Shown: positions 8,298 to 17,142, counted from the first letter of the stretch. The stretch is 64,000 bases of DNA from an uncultured Clostridia bacterium (GCA_947565865.1 CANOHT010000007.1:45377-109376); one strand, 5' to 3'. Translations and numbers: made by a program. The notes: a model not told the origin generated them from the sequence alone.

Positions 8298-9158
8298 TTA
8301 TTGCCCAATAATATCCGAAAGATTGTTCATGATGGCCCGGGCAATCCAGGGCTTGTTCATGGTATATAAATGAATATTGTGGATGCCGTTGGCCACCAGG
8401 TCAATGATTTGCTCGGTGGCGAAGGCAATGCCGGCCTGGGTCATGGCGGCGGGGTTGTTGGCGAAGCGGTCAGCGATGGCGGCGAAGCGCGGTGGCATGA
8501 TGGAGCCGGACAGCTTGACCACCCGATCCACCTGCCGGGCGTCGCAGATGGGCATGATCCCCGCGCACACCGGTACGTCGATGCCGGAGCGCAGCGCTCT
8601 GTACAGGAAATTGTACAGGATGCCGTTGTCAAAGAACATCTGTGTGGTCAGGAAATCAACCCCCGCGTCCACCTTGCGCCGCAGGTAATCCATGTCCTGA
8701 AGGCGGGAGCCGCTCTCGGGGTGGCCTTCGGGGTAACAGGCCGCGCCCACGCAGAAATCTCCCTGCTGATGGATGAATTCCACCAGCTCGGCGGCGTAGG
8801 CGAAGTCACGGCAGGGGGCCCCGTCCTTGGGCAGATCACCCCGCAGGGCCAGCACATTCCGCATCCCAGCGGCCTGCATGGCCGTCAGCACGTCCCGGAC
8901 ATGATCCCGGCTGGACTGGACGCAGGTGAGGTGGCACAGGGGTGTCACGCCGCTGTCCTGGACGGCTTGGGCGATGGCCAGGGTGTGGCCGGGGGTGTTG
9001 CCCGCCGCGCCATAGGTGACGGACATGAAGGCCGGCTTCAGGGCGGCAATGTCCGCAGCTACGGCTGATACCTGGGCGATGCCGTCAAAGCGTTTGGGCG
9101 GGAAAATTTCACAGGAGAGATGAACGCGAGGGTCGCGCAGAAGGGCGGCAATGCGCAT
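8298..9158 (-). CDS. metF: Methylenetetrahydrofolate reductase
   Basis: The 286-residue protein follows the MetF pattern: SCEIFPPKRFDG near residue 15 (with the catalytic Glu of the SxExFPPK motif), SVTYGAAGNTPGHTLAIAQ, HLTCVQSSRD, NVLALRGDLPKDG for folate binding, GAACYPEGHPES, VDFLTTQMFFDN and a C-terminal GIHNIHLYTMNKP. It reduces 5,10-methylene-THF to 5-methyl-THF with FAD, for methionine synthesis. The start at 9158 is preceded by AAGGAAG; the longer frame to 9299 is not supported. The gene stands alone, convergent with livF and divergent from polC. Confidence 0.95.
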   Translation of the reverse strand: MRIAALLRDPRVHLSCEIFPPKRFDGIAQVSAVAADIAALKPAFMSVTYGAAGNTPGHTLAIAQAVQDSGVTPLCHLTCVQSSRDHVRDVLTAMQAAGMRNVLALRGDLPKDGAPCRDFAYAAELVEFIHQQGDFCVGAACYPEGHPESGSRLQDMDYLRRKVDAGVDFLTTQMFFDNGILYNFLYRALRSGIDVPVCAGIMPICDARQVDRVVKLSGSIMPPRFAAIADRFANNPAAMTQAGIAFATEQIIDLVANGIHNIHLYTMNKPWIARAIMNNLSDIIGQ

Positions 9159-9194
9159 GAGGTCGCTTCCTTTCGATATGGGCGGGATGGGAAT

Positions 9195-9223
9195 AAGGTA
9201 GCATGGATGGCCGGAATTGTCAA
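9195..9223 (-). promoter_or_regulatory. Predicted promoter of metF
   Basis: On the minus strand a perfect TTGACA (9218-9223) is followed after 17 bases by a weak -10 TACCTT (9195-9200), 37 bases before the metF start. The -10 is poor, so activation may be needed. Confidence 0.45.
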
Positions 9224-9264
9224 TGGGATAGCGGACGATGGGAGCGTGGGGCGAAGCCCCAGCC

Positions 9265-9294
9265 TTGACCATTTGTCGGGCGTTGTAGTATAAT
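9265..9294 (+). promoter_or_regulatory. Predicted promoter of polC
   Basis: TTGACC (9265-9270) and TATAAT (9289-9294) are spaced by 18 bases. The predicted transcript would have a leader of about 310 bases that contains repeat copy 3. Confidence 0.65.
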
Positions 9295-9316
9295 AACATA
9301 ATCGGTCATACGAGGA

Positions 9317-9340
9317 CGGCGCGCATAGGCCGTCCCTCAT
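9317..9340 (+). repeat. Left direct repeat flanking repeat copy 3
   Basis: The 24-base sequence from CGGCGCGCAT to CCGTCCCTCAT recurs at 9564-9587 with two mismatches. The two lie exactly on either side of repeat copy 3. Confidence 0.8.
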
Positions 9341-9563
9341 AGACCGCCGAGCAGTCATGGGAGATGCCGGAGGGCCCGCAGGCCCTCTGGCTCTTGATCG
9401 AAAACCAGCGACATGTGCGGTGGCTTTCGTACTTTTTCGTTAGAAAAAGCTACCTTACACGAGCGAACGGCCGGGAGAACGGCTATGTCGTTCGGCCAGT
9501 GAGTGAGTGCAGGACTCAAAAAAGTGGCGTCAGCCACTTTTTTGCCCCCCGGCGAGGGGAGGG
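9341..9563 (-). repeat. Dispersed ~220-bp repeat, copy 3 (inverted, in polC leader)
   Basis: It is read in the opposite direction to copies 1, 2 and 4. The terminator-like hairpin AAAAAAGTGGC/GCCACTTTTTT is at 9518-9544, the core CGGCCGGGAGAACGGC at about 9470-9483, and the tail GAGGGCCCGCAGGCCCTCTGG with GATCGAAAACCAGCG at 9370-9410. The unit is 223 bp and is bounded by near-identical 24-base direct repeats, as expected for an insertion with target duplication. It lies between the polC promoter and start codon. Confidence 0.75.
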
Positions 9564-9587
9564 CGGCGTGCATGGGCCGTCCCTCAT
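9564..9587 (+). repeat. Right direct repeat flanking repeat copy 3
   Basis: This is the second copy of the 24-base sequence at 9317-9340, differing at two positions. It ends eight bases before the polC ribosome site. Confidence 0.8.
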
Positions 9588-9610
9588 TATTTACCAAGGA
9601 GGCGAAAGAC

Positions 9611-12600
9611 GTGAGCTATGAGGATTTGCTGGGGCAGATTTGTGACGCGCTGCCGCATCTGCGCGGACAGCTGTCCGCTCCCCGGGTGGTTTACGTCCGG
9701 GCCCAGGGAAAGGTTTATATCACCTTTGATTCCGCGGTGCTGGTGGAGGAAAAGACCTTTCTGCGGATGGAGAGCATTCTGCGCCGCATCTTTCCGCAAA
9801 AGCCCTTGGCGCTGCGGGTGGTCTCTCCGGGGCTGAAGGCGGACTTTCTGCGGAATATTGGCGAATACAAGCAGGTGCTGACGGATTTCCTGCGGCGCAA
9901 CTATCCCGCCTCCGCCAGCTGGACGAATCAAATTGACTGGCGCTGTGAGGGCGACCGTATTACCCTGACCTTCCCCGACGCCTTCGCCCTGGAATACATG
10001 GGCCGGCAGAACGTGGCCGCCCGTCTGGCCCAGGCGGTGAAGGACATTTTTTCGGCGGAGGTGCGAGTGGAGCTGACCGTGGCCGGCGACCAGGAGGCTC
10101 GGCTGGAGGCGCTGCGCCAGGAGCGGGAAAAGGAGCAGGCCGTATATACGGTGTGGGAACTCCAATCGCATGACGGCCAGGTCGCGCCCGCCGCCCCCAA
10201 GGAGAAGAAGGAGCGAAAGCCCGCCGCACCACGGCCCAAGAAGGAGGACGCGCCCTCGCCCAAGCCCGAGGCGTCCATCTTCCCTCAGATGACCGACCAT
10301 GCGCTGGGCAAGCCCATCATGGGCCGGGGCATCGCGGACAGGCCGGTGGAAATGAAGGAACTGGCCAGCGACTCCGGTCTGGTGGTGGTGCAGGGAGACA
10401 TTTTCAAGCTGGAAACCAAGGAGCTCAAGGGTGGCGAAATGCTGCTGGTTTCCTTCGCCATCACGGATTATACCTCCTCCATCCTGTGCAAGACCTTCCT
10501 GCGCTTCCGCAAGGGCTTCCGCCGCAAGGATGACGAGACGCCTCCGCCGCCCATCACCGAGGAGGAGCGCAGGGCGGTGATGGATAAGGTGGAGCAGATT
10601 AAGATGGGCATGAACGTCAAGGTTCGCGGTGAGTGCATGTATGACAGCTTTGCCCGGGAATTGTCCATCTCCGTGCGGGATATGGCGCCCATGGAGCGCG
10701 TCGAGCGGGAGGACACCGCCCAGGAAAAGCGCATTGAGCTGCATATGCACACCAACATGTCCACCATGGACGCCCTGACGCCGGCGGGGGAGCTCATCAA
10801 GCGGGCCATCCAATGGGGACACCCGGCGGTGGCCATCACCGACCATGGCGTGGTACAGTCCTTTCCGGCGGCCTTCAATGCCGTGAAAAAACAGCCCATC
10901 AAGCTGATACCCGGCTGCGAGGGATACCTGATCGACGATAAGGATGTGGTGGCGGATGCCACCGACCGGAGCCTGGATGAACCCATCATTGTGCTGGACT
11001 TTGAGTCCACGGGCCTAAATACCATGACCGACCGGGTGATTGAGATTGGCGCGGTGAAGCTGGTGGGCGGCACGGTGGCGGATTCCATGTCTGTGCTGGT
11101 GAACCCCCAGCAGCCGCTGAAGCCGAGAATCACGGAAATCACCGGCATTACCGACCGAATGCTGGCGGACAAGGAGACCGCGGACACCGCCATTCCCGCA
11201 CTGATGGATTTCATAGGCGATTGTCCCATTGCCGCGCACAACGCTTCCTTCGACGCCTCGCTCCTCAAAGCGGAGCTGCGCCGGCTGGGGCGAACATTCA
11301 AAGCCCCGGTGCTGGATACCCTGACCCTGGCCCGGAAGCTGTACCCCGACGTGAAGAGCCATAAATTAGCCAGCGTGTGCAAGCTGCTGGGCGTGTCGCT
11401 GAAAAACGCCCATCGGGCCGTGCACGACGCCACGGCCACCGCCCAAGCGCTGGCGAAGATGCTCCAGCAGGTGCGGGAGGAGAAGGGCTACGATACCCTG
11501 AAGGCCCTGAACCAGCTGCAGGGGGGCGCCATCGGCGAAAGTCATCACGTCATCCTGCTGGTGAAGAGTCAGGCTGGTCTGGTAAACCTTAACCGCCTGG
11601 TGTCCATCGGCCATCTGGACTACTTCCGCCGCCGTCCGCACATGCCTAAGAAGCTGATTCAACAGTACCGGGAAGGGCTGATTATCGGCAGCGCCTGCGA
11701 GGCGGGGGAGCTATTTCGCGCCGTGCTGGCCGGAGAAAGCTGGGACAGGCTGAAGGAGATCGCCTCCTGGTACGACTATCTGGAGATTCAGCCAATCGGC
11801 AACAATGCCTTCCTGGTTCGGGATGGCCAGGTAAAGGACGACGAGGGCCTGCGGGAGCTCAACCGCCAAATTGTGCGGCTGGGGGAGGAAATGGGCAAGC
11901 CCGTGGTAGCCACGGGGGATGTCCACTTCCTGGACCCGCACAACGCCGTCAACCGCGCCATCATTCAAGCGGGGATGGGCTTTGATGACTGCGACAAGCA
12001 GCCGCCTTTGTACTTCAAGACAACCGACGAAATGCTGGAGGAATTTGCCTATCTGGGGCCCGACAAATGCCGGGAAGTGGTTATTGACAACCCGCGCAGG
12101 ATTGCCGACCAGGTGGAGACGCTGCAGCTCTTCCCCAAGCATCCCAAGGGAGAGGATACCTTCCAACCCCTGTGGGAGGAGGCGGCGGACAGCATCCAGT
12201 CCATGTCCTGGGGGACGGCCCGGGAGCTTTACGGCGACCCGCTGCCGGACATCGTGGTGAAGCGACTGGAAAAGGAGCTGAAGTCCATCATTGGCTACGG
12301 CTTCGCCACGCTGTACAGCATCGCCCAGAAGCTGGTGAGCAAGTCCAACGCGGACGGCTACCTGGTGGGCAGCCGCGGCTCGGTGGGCTCCAGCCTGGTG
12401 GCCCGCATGTGCGGCATCACCGAGGTGAACGCTCTGCCCCCCCATTACCGCTGCACCCACTGCCGCAAGGGCTTCTTTGACGTGGACAAGTCAAAGTATC
12501 AGGTGGGCGTTGATTTGCCCGACCGGGACTGCCCTGACTGCGGTCAGAAGCTGACCAAGGACGGCTTTGACATCCCCTTTGAGGTCTTCCTGGGCTTTGA

Positions 12601-14032
12601 GGGCGATAAGGTGCCCGACATCGACCTGAACTTCTCCGGCGAATATCAGAACCGGGCCCATCATTATGTGGAGGAGCTGTTCGGCCGCGACCATGTGTTC
12701 CGCGCGGGCACCATCAGCGGCCTGGCGGACAAGACCGCCTTCGGCTATGTGGCCAAGTATCTGGAGGAGCGCGGCATCCAGACGGGCAACACTGAGAAGG
12801 AACGACTGATGGCGGGCTGCGTGGGCGTCAAGCGTACCACAGGCCAGCATCCCGGCGGCATGGTGGTGGTGCCCAAGGAGTATGAGATTTACCAGTTCAC
12901 CGCGGTTCAGCATCCGGCGGACGATCTCGGCTCTGACTTTACCACCACCCACTTTGACTTCAACTCCATGCATGATATTTTGGTAAAGCTGGACTGTCTG
13001 GGACACGACGATCCCACGGTCATCCACATGCTGGAGGAATTGACGGGTATCCCGCCAGCGGAGGTTCCCCTGGACGACCCGGCGGTGCGCAGCCTGTTTT
13101 CATCTCCCGAGGCCCTGGGGGTGACCCAGGAGGACATCGGCTGTACCACGGGCACCTTCGGCGTGCCGGAGTTTGGCACCTCCTTCGTCCGTGGGATGCT
13201 GGACGATACCAAGCCCTCCACCATGGAGGAGCTGGTTCGCATCTCCGGCCTGTCCCACGGCACGGACGTGTGGCTGGGCAACGCCCAGGACATCATTACC
13301 AGCGGCACCGCTACCCTTCGGGAATGCGTTTGCTGCCGTGACGATATCATGAATTACCTCATCACCAAGGGCGTGGCGCCCAAGCTGGCCTTCACCACCA
13401 TGGAGTCCGTCCGCAAGGGCAAGGGCCTGAAGCCGGAGATGGAGCAGGCCATGCTGGATCACGACGTGCCGCAGTGGTTTATCGACAGCTGCAAGAAGTG
13501 TAAATATCTCTTCCCCAAGGGCCATGCCGTGGCTTATGTGACCATGGCCCTGCGCATTGCCTGGTTCAAGGTGCACCATCCCCTGGCGTATTACGCGGCT
13601 TACTTCACCGTGCGCGGCGATGGCTTCGACGCCTGTACCATGCTGATTGACCCGGAAACCATTCGGCAGCAGATCAGGCAGATCAAGGACGATCCCAAGG
13701 CTACGGCCAAGGACAAGGAGGCGGTGACCTCCCTGGAGCTGGTGCTGGAAATGAACATGCGGGGGCTCCGTTTTCTGCCCTGTGATTTGTACAAGAGCCA
13801 TGTCAGCCGCTTCCTGATTGAGGACGGCAGTCTGCGCTGCCCCTTTACCAGCCTGGGCGGACTGGGCGAGTCCGCGGCGGAGGCCATCGTCCGGGAGCGG
13901 GCCAGGGCCCCCTTCCTGTCCATTGAGGACTTGAAGGATCGAACGAAGATTTCCAGCGCGGTGGTGGAGCTTCTGCGGGCTCACGGCAGCCTGGAGGGCC
14001 TGAGCGAGACCAGCCAGGTCTCCTTCCTGTGA
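9611..14032 (+). CDS. polC: DNA polymerase III PolC, Gram-positive replicative polymerase with proofreading exonuclease
   Basis: The 1473-residue protein is the expected size for PolC. In order: an N-terminal domain; a Lys/Pro-rich linker near residue 195-225; an OB-fold region; the PHP domain (ELHMHTNMSTMDA, near residue 375, and AITDHGVVQSF); an inserted DnaQ-like exonuclease (VLDFESTGLNTMTDRVIEIGA near 460, with AHNASFD and HRAVHDATATA); the zinc finger CTHCRKGF...CPDCGQK near 946; the catalytic PDIDLNF near 1000; and a C-terminal duplex-binding region. It extends the leading strand at the fork. A GTG start at 9611 is preferred because AAGGAGG lies nine bases upstream; a frame reaching back to 9503 would run through the repeat. 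The gene is preceded by an unusually long leader. Confidence 0.95.
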   Translation: MSYEDLLGQICDALPHLRGQLSAPRVVYVRAQGKVYITFDSAVLVEEKTFLRMESILRRIFPQKPLALRVVSPGLKADFLRNIGEYKQVLTDFLRRNYPASASWTNQIDWRCEGDRITLTFPDAFALEYMGRQNVAARLAQAVKDIFSAEVRVELTVAGDQEARLEALRQEREKEQAVYTVWELQSHDGQVAPAAPKEKKERKPAAPRPKKEDAPSPKPEASIFPQMTDHALGKPIMGRGIADRPVEMKELASDSGLVVVQGDIFKLETKELKGGEMLLVSFAITDYTSSILCKTFLRFRKGFRRKDDETPPPPITEEERRAVMDKVEQIKMGMNVKVRGECMYDSFARELSISVRDMAPMERVEREDTAQEKRIELHMHTNMSTMDALTPAGELIKRAIQWGHPAVAITDHGVVQSFPAAFNAVKKQPIKLIPGCEGYLIDDKDVVADATDRSLDEPIIVLDFESTGLNTMTDRVIEIGAVKLVGGTVADSMSVLVNPQQPLKPRITEITGITDRMLADKETADTAIPALMDFIGDCPIAAHNASFDASLLKAELRRLGRTFKAPVLDTLTLARKLYPDVKSHKLASVCKLLGVSLKNAHRAVHDATATAQALAKMLQQVREEKGYDTLKALNQLQGGAIGESHHVILLVKSQAGLVNLNRLVSIGHLDYFRRRPHMPKKLIQQYREGLIIGSACEAGELFRAVLAGESWDRLKEIASWYDYLEIQPIGNNAFLVRDGQVKDDEGLRELNRQIVRLGEEMGKPVVATGDVHFLDPHNAVNRAIIQAGMGFDDCDKQPPLYFKTTDEMLEEFAYLGPDKCREVVIDNPRRIADQVETLQLFPKHPKGEDTFQPLWEEAADSIQSMSWGTARELYGDPLPDIVVKRLEKELKSIIGYGFATLYSIAQKLVSKSNADGYLVGSRGSVGSSLVARMCGITEVNALPPHYRCTHCRKGFFDVDKSKYQVGVDLPDRDCPDCGQKLTKDGFDIPFEVFLGFEGDKVPDIDLNFSGEYQNRAHHYVEELFGRDHVFRAGTISGLADKTAFGYVAKYLEERGIQTGNTEKERLMAGCVGVKRTTGQHPGGMVVVPKEYEIYQFTAVQHPADDLGSDFTTTHFDFNSMHDILVKLDCLGHDDPTVIHMLEELTGIPPAEVPLDDPAVRSLFSSPEALGVTQEDIGCTTGTFGVPEFGTSFVRGMLDDTKPSTMEELVRISGLSHGTDVWLGNAQDIITSGTATLRECVCCRDDIMNYLITKGVAPKLAFTTMESVRKGKGLKPEMEQAMLDHDVPQWFIDSCKKCKYLFPKGHAVAYVTMALRIAWFKVHHPLAYYAAYFTVRGDGFDACTMLIDPETIRQQIRQIKDDPKATAKDKEAVTSLELVLEMNMRGLRFLPCDLYKSHVSRFLIEDGSLRCPFTSLGGLGESAAEAIVRERARAPFLSIEDLKDRTKISSAVVELLRAHGSLEGLSETSQVSFL

Positions 14033-14144
14033 CGGCGCAGGACGCCGGAACCTCCGCCAAGGCGGGGAATATCCTGAAGAAAAGCGGCAGCCTGCACGGG
14101 GCTGAGCCGGGCCGTCTGAGGGCGGACGGCGAACGGAGGAAATG

Positions 14145-14957
14145 ATGCCTACATTATATCGTGCCCGGGTGACGGCAGTGGGTTCCGAGGAGGATATGGT
14201 TCGGCTGTATCGGGCTTTGCTGCGCAGCTGTGACTGGCTCCAGGAGCCGGAGGACCGTCCGCCCTATACGCTGAAGGAATTGCGGGAGCAGGTGCGGGAG
14301 CATTCCTTTCAGGAGTGCGGCGAGGGCTGTGAGTTTTATTATGGAATGATCGCGCCCTTGGTCTTCGGCCAGGCCCGAGACGACTCCTGTCGGCTGACGC
14401 TGCGTCAAAAGGACTGCGGCCTGTGGACGGCTACCTTCGCCTATGACGGCGACGAGCCCTTTCAGCCCGAGGACTGGCTGAAATTGCACCGGGCCTGCGA
14501 CAGGACGCCTATGCTGGCCCTGCGCGCCTGCGAGGACTATGCCCGCGACAAGGGCATGGTGGTCTATTCCGGCGGCATGATGCGTGAAAGCTGGGAGCGC
14601 ATGGACGAGTGCTGGCTGTACCTGATGGCGCAGTACGAATGCGGCTATCCCCCGGAGGAGGCCGTCCGCCATCTGACCAGATTGGAGGAAGCGCTGGCCA
14701 TGGAGGACAGCGACACCACCGTGGCGCAGGTGCTCAGGGGCTGTGCTGATCACCTTCGGGACGTGGCGGATCATGGGGCCGATCCCGCGCTTTTGGCGGA
14801 GATGCTGGAACGCTGCCGGACGGAGCGGGATTATCAGGGCCTGTTCATGCTGCAATGCCATGTGGCGGAAACGGATTTGTGGGAAACGGAGCACAACGCC
14901 CGGTGGCTGGCCTGCCTGGAGGCGGCGGAGACGGCCTGGCTGCAGCGGGAGGCATAA
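14145..14957 (+). CDS. Hypothetical protein, no recognised family
   Basis: I do not recognise this 270-residue soluble protein. It is acidic, has no signal peptide or membrane segment, and is rich in Cys (for example ECGEGCEFYYG, QKDCGLW, RACDRT, LRACEDYA, QYECGY, RGCADHL, ERCRTE). The second half (from about residue 155) looks like consecutive short helices, possibly helical repeats. A start at 14145 is six bases nearer to normal ribosome-site spacing from GGAGGA than the adjacent ATG at 14142. It lies between polC and the sporulation pair yabP-yabQ on the same strand with small gaps, so it may be co-transcribed with them. Function unknown. Confidence 0.7.
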   Translation: MPTLYRARVTAVGSEEDMVRLYRALLRSCDWLQEPEDRPPYTLKELREQVREHSFQECGEGCEFYYGMIAPLVFGQARDDSCRLTLRQKDCGLWTATFAYDGDEPFQPEDWLKLHRACDRTPMLALRACEDYARDKGMVVYSGGMMRESWERMDECWLYLMAQYECGYPPEEAVRHLTRLEEALAMEDSDTTVAQVLRGCADHLRDVADHGADPALLAEMLERCRTERDYQGLFMLQCHVAETDLWETEHNARWLACLEAAETAWLQREA

Positions 14958-15005
14958 CGGCGCGGCGCCCGGCATACCTTGGTCTCAGGCAAGGAGGCGA
15001 GGCGT

Positions 15006-15290
15006 ATGAACCGGGACCAGGGCGCCCCTGAAAAGCCCTACGGCATGACCATCGACCAGCGTCGGAAGGCGGTCATAACGGGGGTAACGGATGTGGAGAG
15101 CTTTGATGACAGCGTGGTGGTGCTGCACACCCACGGCGGGCGGCTGACGCTCCAGGGCAGCGGGCTTCATGTGTCCAGCCTGCAATTGGAGGAAGGCCGG
15201 CTGATGGTGGAGGGCGCCATTGACGGCGCGGCTTACGAGGCCGGAAAAGCCAGGCGCAAGGGCGGCTTCATCCGCCGGGCGCTGGGATGA
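15006..15290 (+). CDS. yabP: Sporulation protein YabP
   Basis: The 94-residue protein contains the YabP pattern: KAVITGVTDVESFDDSVVVL, then THGGRLTLQGSGLHVSSLQLEEGRL and EGAIDGAAY. In Bacillus, yabP and yabQ are sigma-E-dependent genes, and YabP/YabQ-type proteins belong to the spore coat and cortex programme. The start at 15006 follows AAGGAGG; a start at 14979 is less well supported. The stop overlaps the yabQ start (ATGA). The pairing with yabQ and the downstream divIC supports the assignment. Its presence is good evidence that the organism can form endospores. Confidence 0.88.
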   Translation: MNRDQGAPEKPYGMTIDQRRKAVITGVTDVESFDDSVVVLHTHGGRLTLQGSGLHVSSLQLEEGRLMVEGAIDGAAYEAGKARRKGGFIRRALG

Positions 15291-15700
15291 TTCTGGAAAA
15301 TCTTTTTGCCCGGGCCGCCCAGGAGCAGGCCTTTTTGTGGCTGATGGTGTGCGGCCTGCTGCTGGGGCTGCTTCTGCACCTGTCGGCAGCGGTTCATCGC
15401 GGACATCCGTGGCTGGGCCTGCTGTGCGACCTGATCTTTGCCCTGTGCGCGGGGGGCATGGCGCTGATGGTGCTGCTGCGCTTTGGCGGGGGCCTTCGGG
15501 CCTACGGGCTGCTGGGCGTGCTGGTAGGATTGCTTTTGTACTTTGCCGGCCTGAGCCGCTTGCTGGAAGGCGCGGCTCGCCGTTTCAGCCGCCTGACGGC
15601 CCGCCGGGAAAAAAAGTTTGCTGAGGCCGGGAATCATGCAGGAATTTCTTCAGCCGGTGCGGAAAATATAAACAATCCACCATCGGTTCAGGGAGAGTGA
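15287..15700 (+). CDS. yabQ: Spore cortex biosynthesis protein YabQ
   Basis: This 137-residue membrane protein has at least four hydrophobic segments (AFLWLMVCGLLLGLLLHLSA, LGLLCDLIFALCAGGMALMV, GLLGVLVGLLLYFAGL), ending in a basic tail (ARREKKF). The size, position after yabP with a four-base overlap and membrane layout fit YabQ, a protein of the mother-cell compartment needed for cortex formation in Bacillus. Sequence conservation of YabQ is low, so the call rests mainly on context. The last residues overlap the ribosome site of divIC, four bases further on. Confidence 0.8.
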   Translation: MILENLFARAAQEQAFLWLMVCGLLLGLLLHLSAAVHRGHPWLGLLCDLIFALCAGGMALMVLLRFGGGLRAYGLLGVLVGLLLYFAGLSRLLEGAARRFSRLTARREKKFAEAGNHAGISSAGAENINNPPSVQGE

Positions 15701-15704
15701 GCGC

Positions 15705-16049
15705 ATGGATCGCGTAATCATCAGCTGGCGGGCGATGGCCGTATTCTGCGCGCTGATTGTCGCGGCCTTCGGCTTTGCCTTTTGGAACAACCGCCAGGCT
15801 TATGACCAGGCCGCAGCCCAGGAGACTGCCCTTCAGCAGACCCTGACCCGCTTGCAGAACGATCAGCTTTCGCTTACCGGGCAGATCAAGGAAATCGGCA
15901 CCAGCAGCTACATTGAGTCCAAGGCCCGGTCGGACTATGCGTTCCTCAAGCCGGGTGAGCTGCGCTTTGAAATCGTGAATCCCGAGGTGCTGGAGGGCTA
16001 CACCAGGGATGAAATGCAGATTCTCATGGACGAAATGACGTTTAATTGA
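15705..16049 (+). CDS. divIC: Septum formation initiator, DivIC/FtsB family
   Basis: A 114-residue bitopic membrane protein: a short cytoplasmic N-terminus, one membrane span (AVFCALIVAAFGFAFW, residues about 11-26), a coiled coil (QAAAQETALQQTLTRLQNDQLSLTGQIKEI), and the family motif YIESKARSDYAFLKPGELRFEIV. DivIC works with DivIB and FtsL at the division septum. The position directly after yabP-yabQ is conserved in Firmicutes. A strong terminator follows, so yabP-yabQ-divIC form a unit ending here. Confidence 0.9.
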   Translation: MDRVIISWRAMAVFCALIVAAFGFAFWNNRQAYDQAAAQETALQQTLTRLQNDQLSLTGQIKEIGTSSYIESKARSDYAFLKPGELRFEIVNPEVLEGYTRDEMQILMDEMTFN

Positions 16050-16055
16050 ACAGGC

Positions 16056-16088
16056 AGGAGCCTGTGCGCTTGCACGGGTTCCTTTTTT
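16056..16088 (+). terminator. Rho-independent terminator after divIC
   Basis: The stem AGGAGCCTGTGC (16056-16067) pairs with GCACGGGTTCCT (16072-16083), followed by six T residues. Confidence 0.85.
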
Positions 16089-16152
16089 GATTTTCATGAG
16101 GAGGACAGCGGAGAAAATCACGGCGATCAAGGCTGCGTAGAGGAGGATGGCG

Positions 16153-17067
16153 ATGAAGGTAGCGGTCATCGGAATTGGGTCGAACTCTGTCAGGATGCTG
16201 GCGGCGCAGGTGGAGGGAGGACAAGCCCGCAGGCTATGGCGGGATCGGGAGGGCACGCGGCTGTTCGCGGGGCTGGATGCCCAGGGGCGGCTGAGCAGTC
16301 AGGCCATGGACGCCACGCTGGCGGCGGTGAGCCGCATGGCCGGCGAGGCCCGAAGCCAGGGCATGGAGGAGGTGCGGCTGTTCGCCACCAGCGCTACCCG
16401 GGACGCTTCCAACCAGGCTGAGTTTGCCCGGCGCCTGCGGGAGGAAGCCCAGGTGGAGCTGGAAATCTGCTCAGGAGAGCAGGAGGCTGCGCTGTCCTTC
16501 CTGGGGGCCACCGACGGCGATTACTGCGGCGTCATCGACATTGGCGGCGGCTCCACGGAGGTGGTGGTGGGTCAGGGAAAGAACCTGGTTTGCGCCTTTT
16601 CCTGCCAGATGGGCGCCGTCCGGTTATACAACCGTCAGCCTATTGCCTCCCACAGCGACCTGCCGCTGGTGGAGCAGATCGCCACGGACATTCTGGAGGA
16701 GAAGCTGCGCGCGCATCCTACCCTGCGCCTGCCGGAAAAGTGGATCGGCACCGGCGGCACCTTCACGACCCTGGCGGCCATGGTCAAAGGCATCTGCTGG
16801 ACGGATCGCACCTACATGCACGGTACCGTGCTGACCCGGGAGCAGACGGAGACCACCGCCAGGCTTTTGTCCAACATGTCCATGGAGGAGCGGCTGCGGC
16901 TCCCCGGCCTTCAGCCCCACCGGGCGGACATTGTGGTGCACGGCATCTGCATTCTCCTGGCGCTGATGAAGCGGCTGAGCATTCCCGCCATCACGGTCAG
17001 CGAATACGGCAACCTGGACGGCTACCTGAAGGATCGGTATGGCATTCGGGGATGGATGGTGTCATAA
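16153..17067 (+). CDS. ppx: Exopolyphosphatase / guanosine pentaphosphatase (Ppx/GppA family)
   Basis: The 304-residue protein has the actin-like ATPase fold motifs of Ppx/GppA: VAVIGIGSNSVRML at the N-terminus (phosphate 1 loop; GSNS rather than the usual GSNS/GTNS variants), FATSATRDASNQAEF, ICSGEQEAALSFLGA, VIDIGGGSTEVVVG (phosphate 2) and GTGGTFTTLAAM. It lacks the extra C-terminal domain of enterobacterial Ppx, as is normal in short Firmicute forms. It hydrolyses polyphosphate or (p)ppGpp. The ATG at 16153 is favoured over 16147 because AGAGGAGG is directly adjacent to the latter. It sits in the yabP-divIC neighbourhood typical of clostridia. Confidence 0.9.
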   Translation: MKVAVIGIGSNSVRMLAAQVEGGQARRLWRDREGTRLFAGLDAQGRLSSQAMDATLAAVSRMAGEARSQGMEEVRLFATSATRDASNQAEFARRLREEAQVELEICSGEQEAALSFLGATDGDYCGVIDIGGGSTEVVVGQGKNLVCAFSCQMGAVRLYNRQPIASHSDLPLVEQIATDILEEKLRAHPTLRLPEKWIGTGGTFTTLAAMVKGICWTDRTYMHGTVLTREQTETTARLLSNMSMEERLRLPGLQPHRADIVVHGICILLALMKRLSIPAITVSEYGNLDGYLKDRYGIRGWMVS

Positions 17068-17112
17068 TAGGATAGTTTACGGATTATTCATAGAGAAAGT
17101 GGCGGATAATCC

Positions 17113-17142
17113 TTGCCATTGAGGGGGTATTTGCGGTATAAT
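17113..17142 (+). promoter_or_regulatory. Predicted promoter of the PrsA-like gene
   Basis: TTGCCA (17113-17118) and TATAAT (17137-17142) are spaced by 18 bases, 44 bases before the start codon. Confidence 0.6.

Noticed and set aside
9503..9610. Upstream start for PolC at 9503
   Set aside because: The extra 36 residues would be encoded by the repeat hairpin and the direct repeat, and no ribosome site is present. The GTG at 9611 has AAGGAGG.
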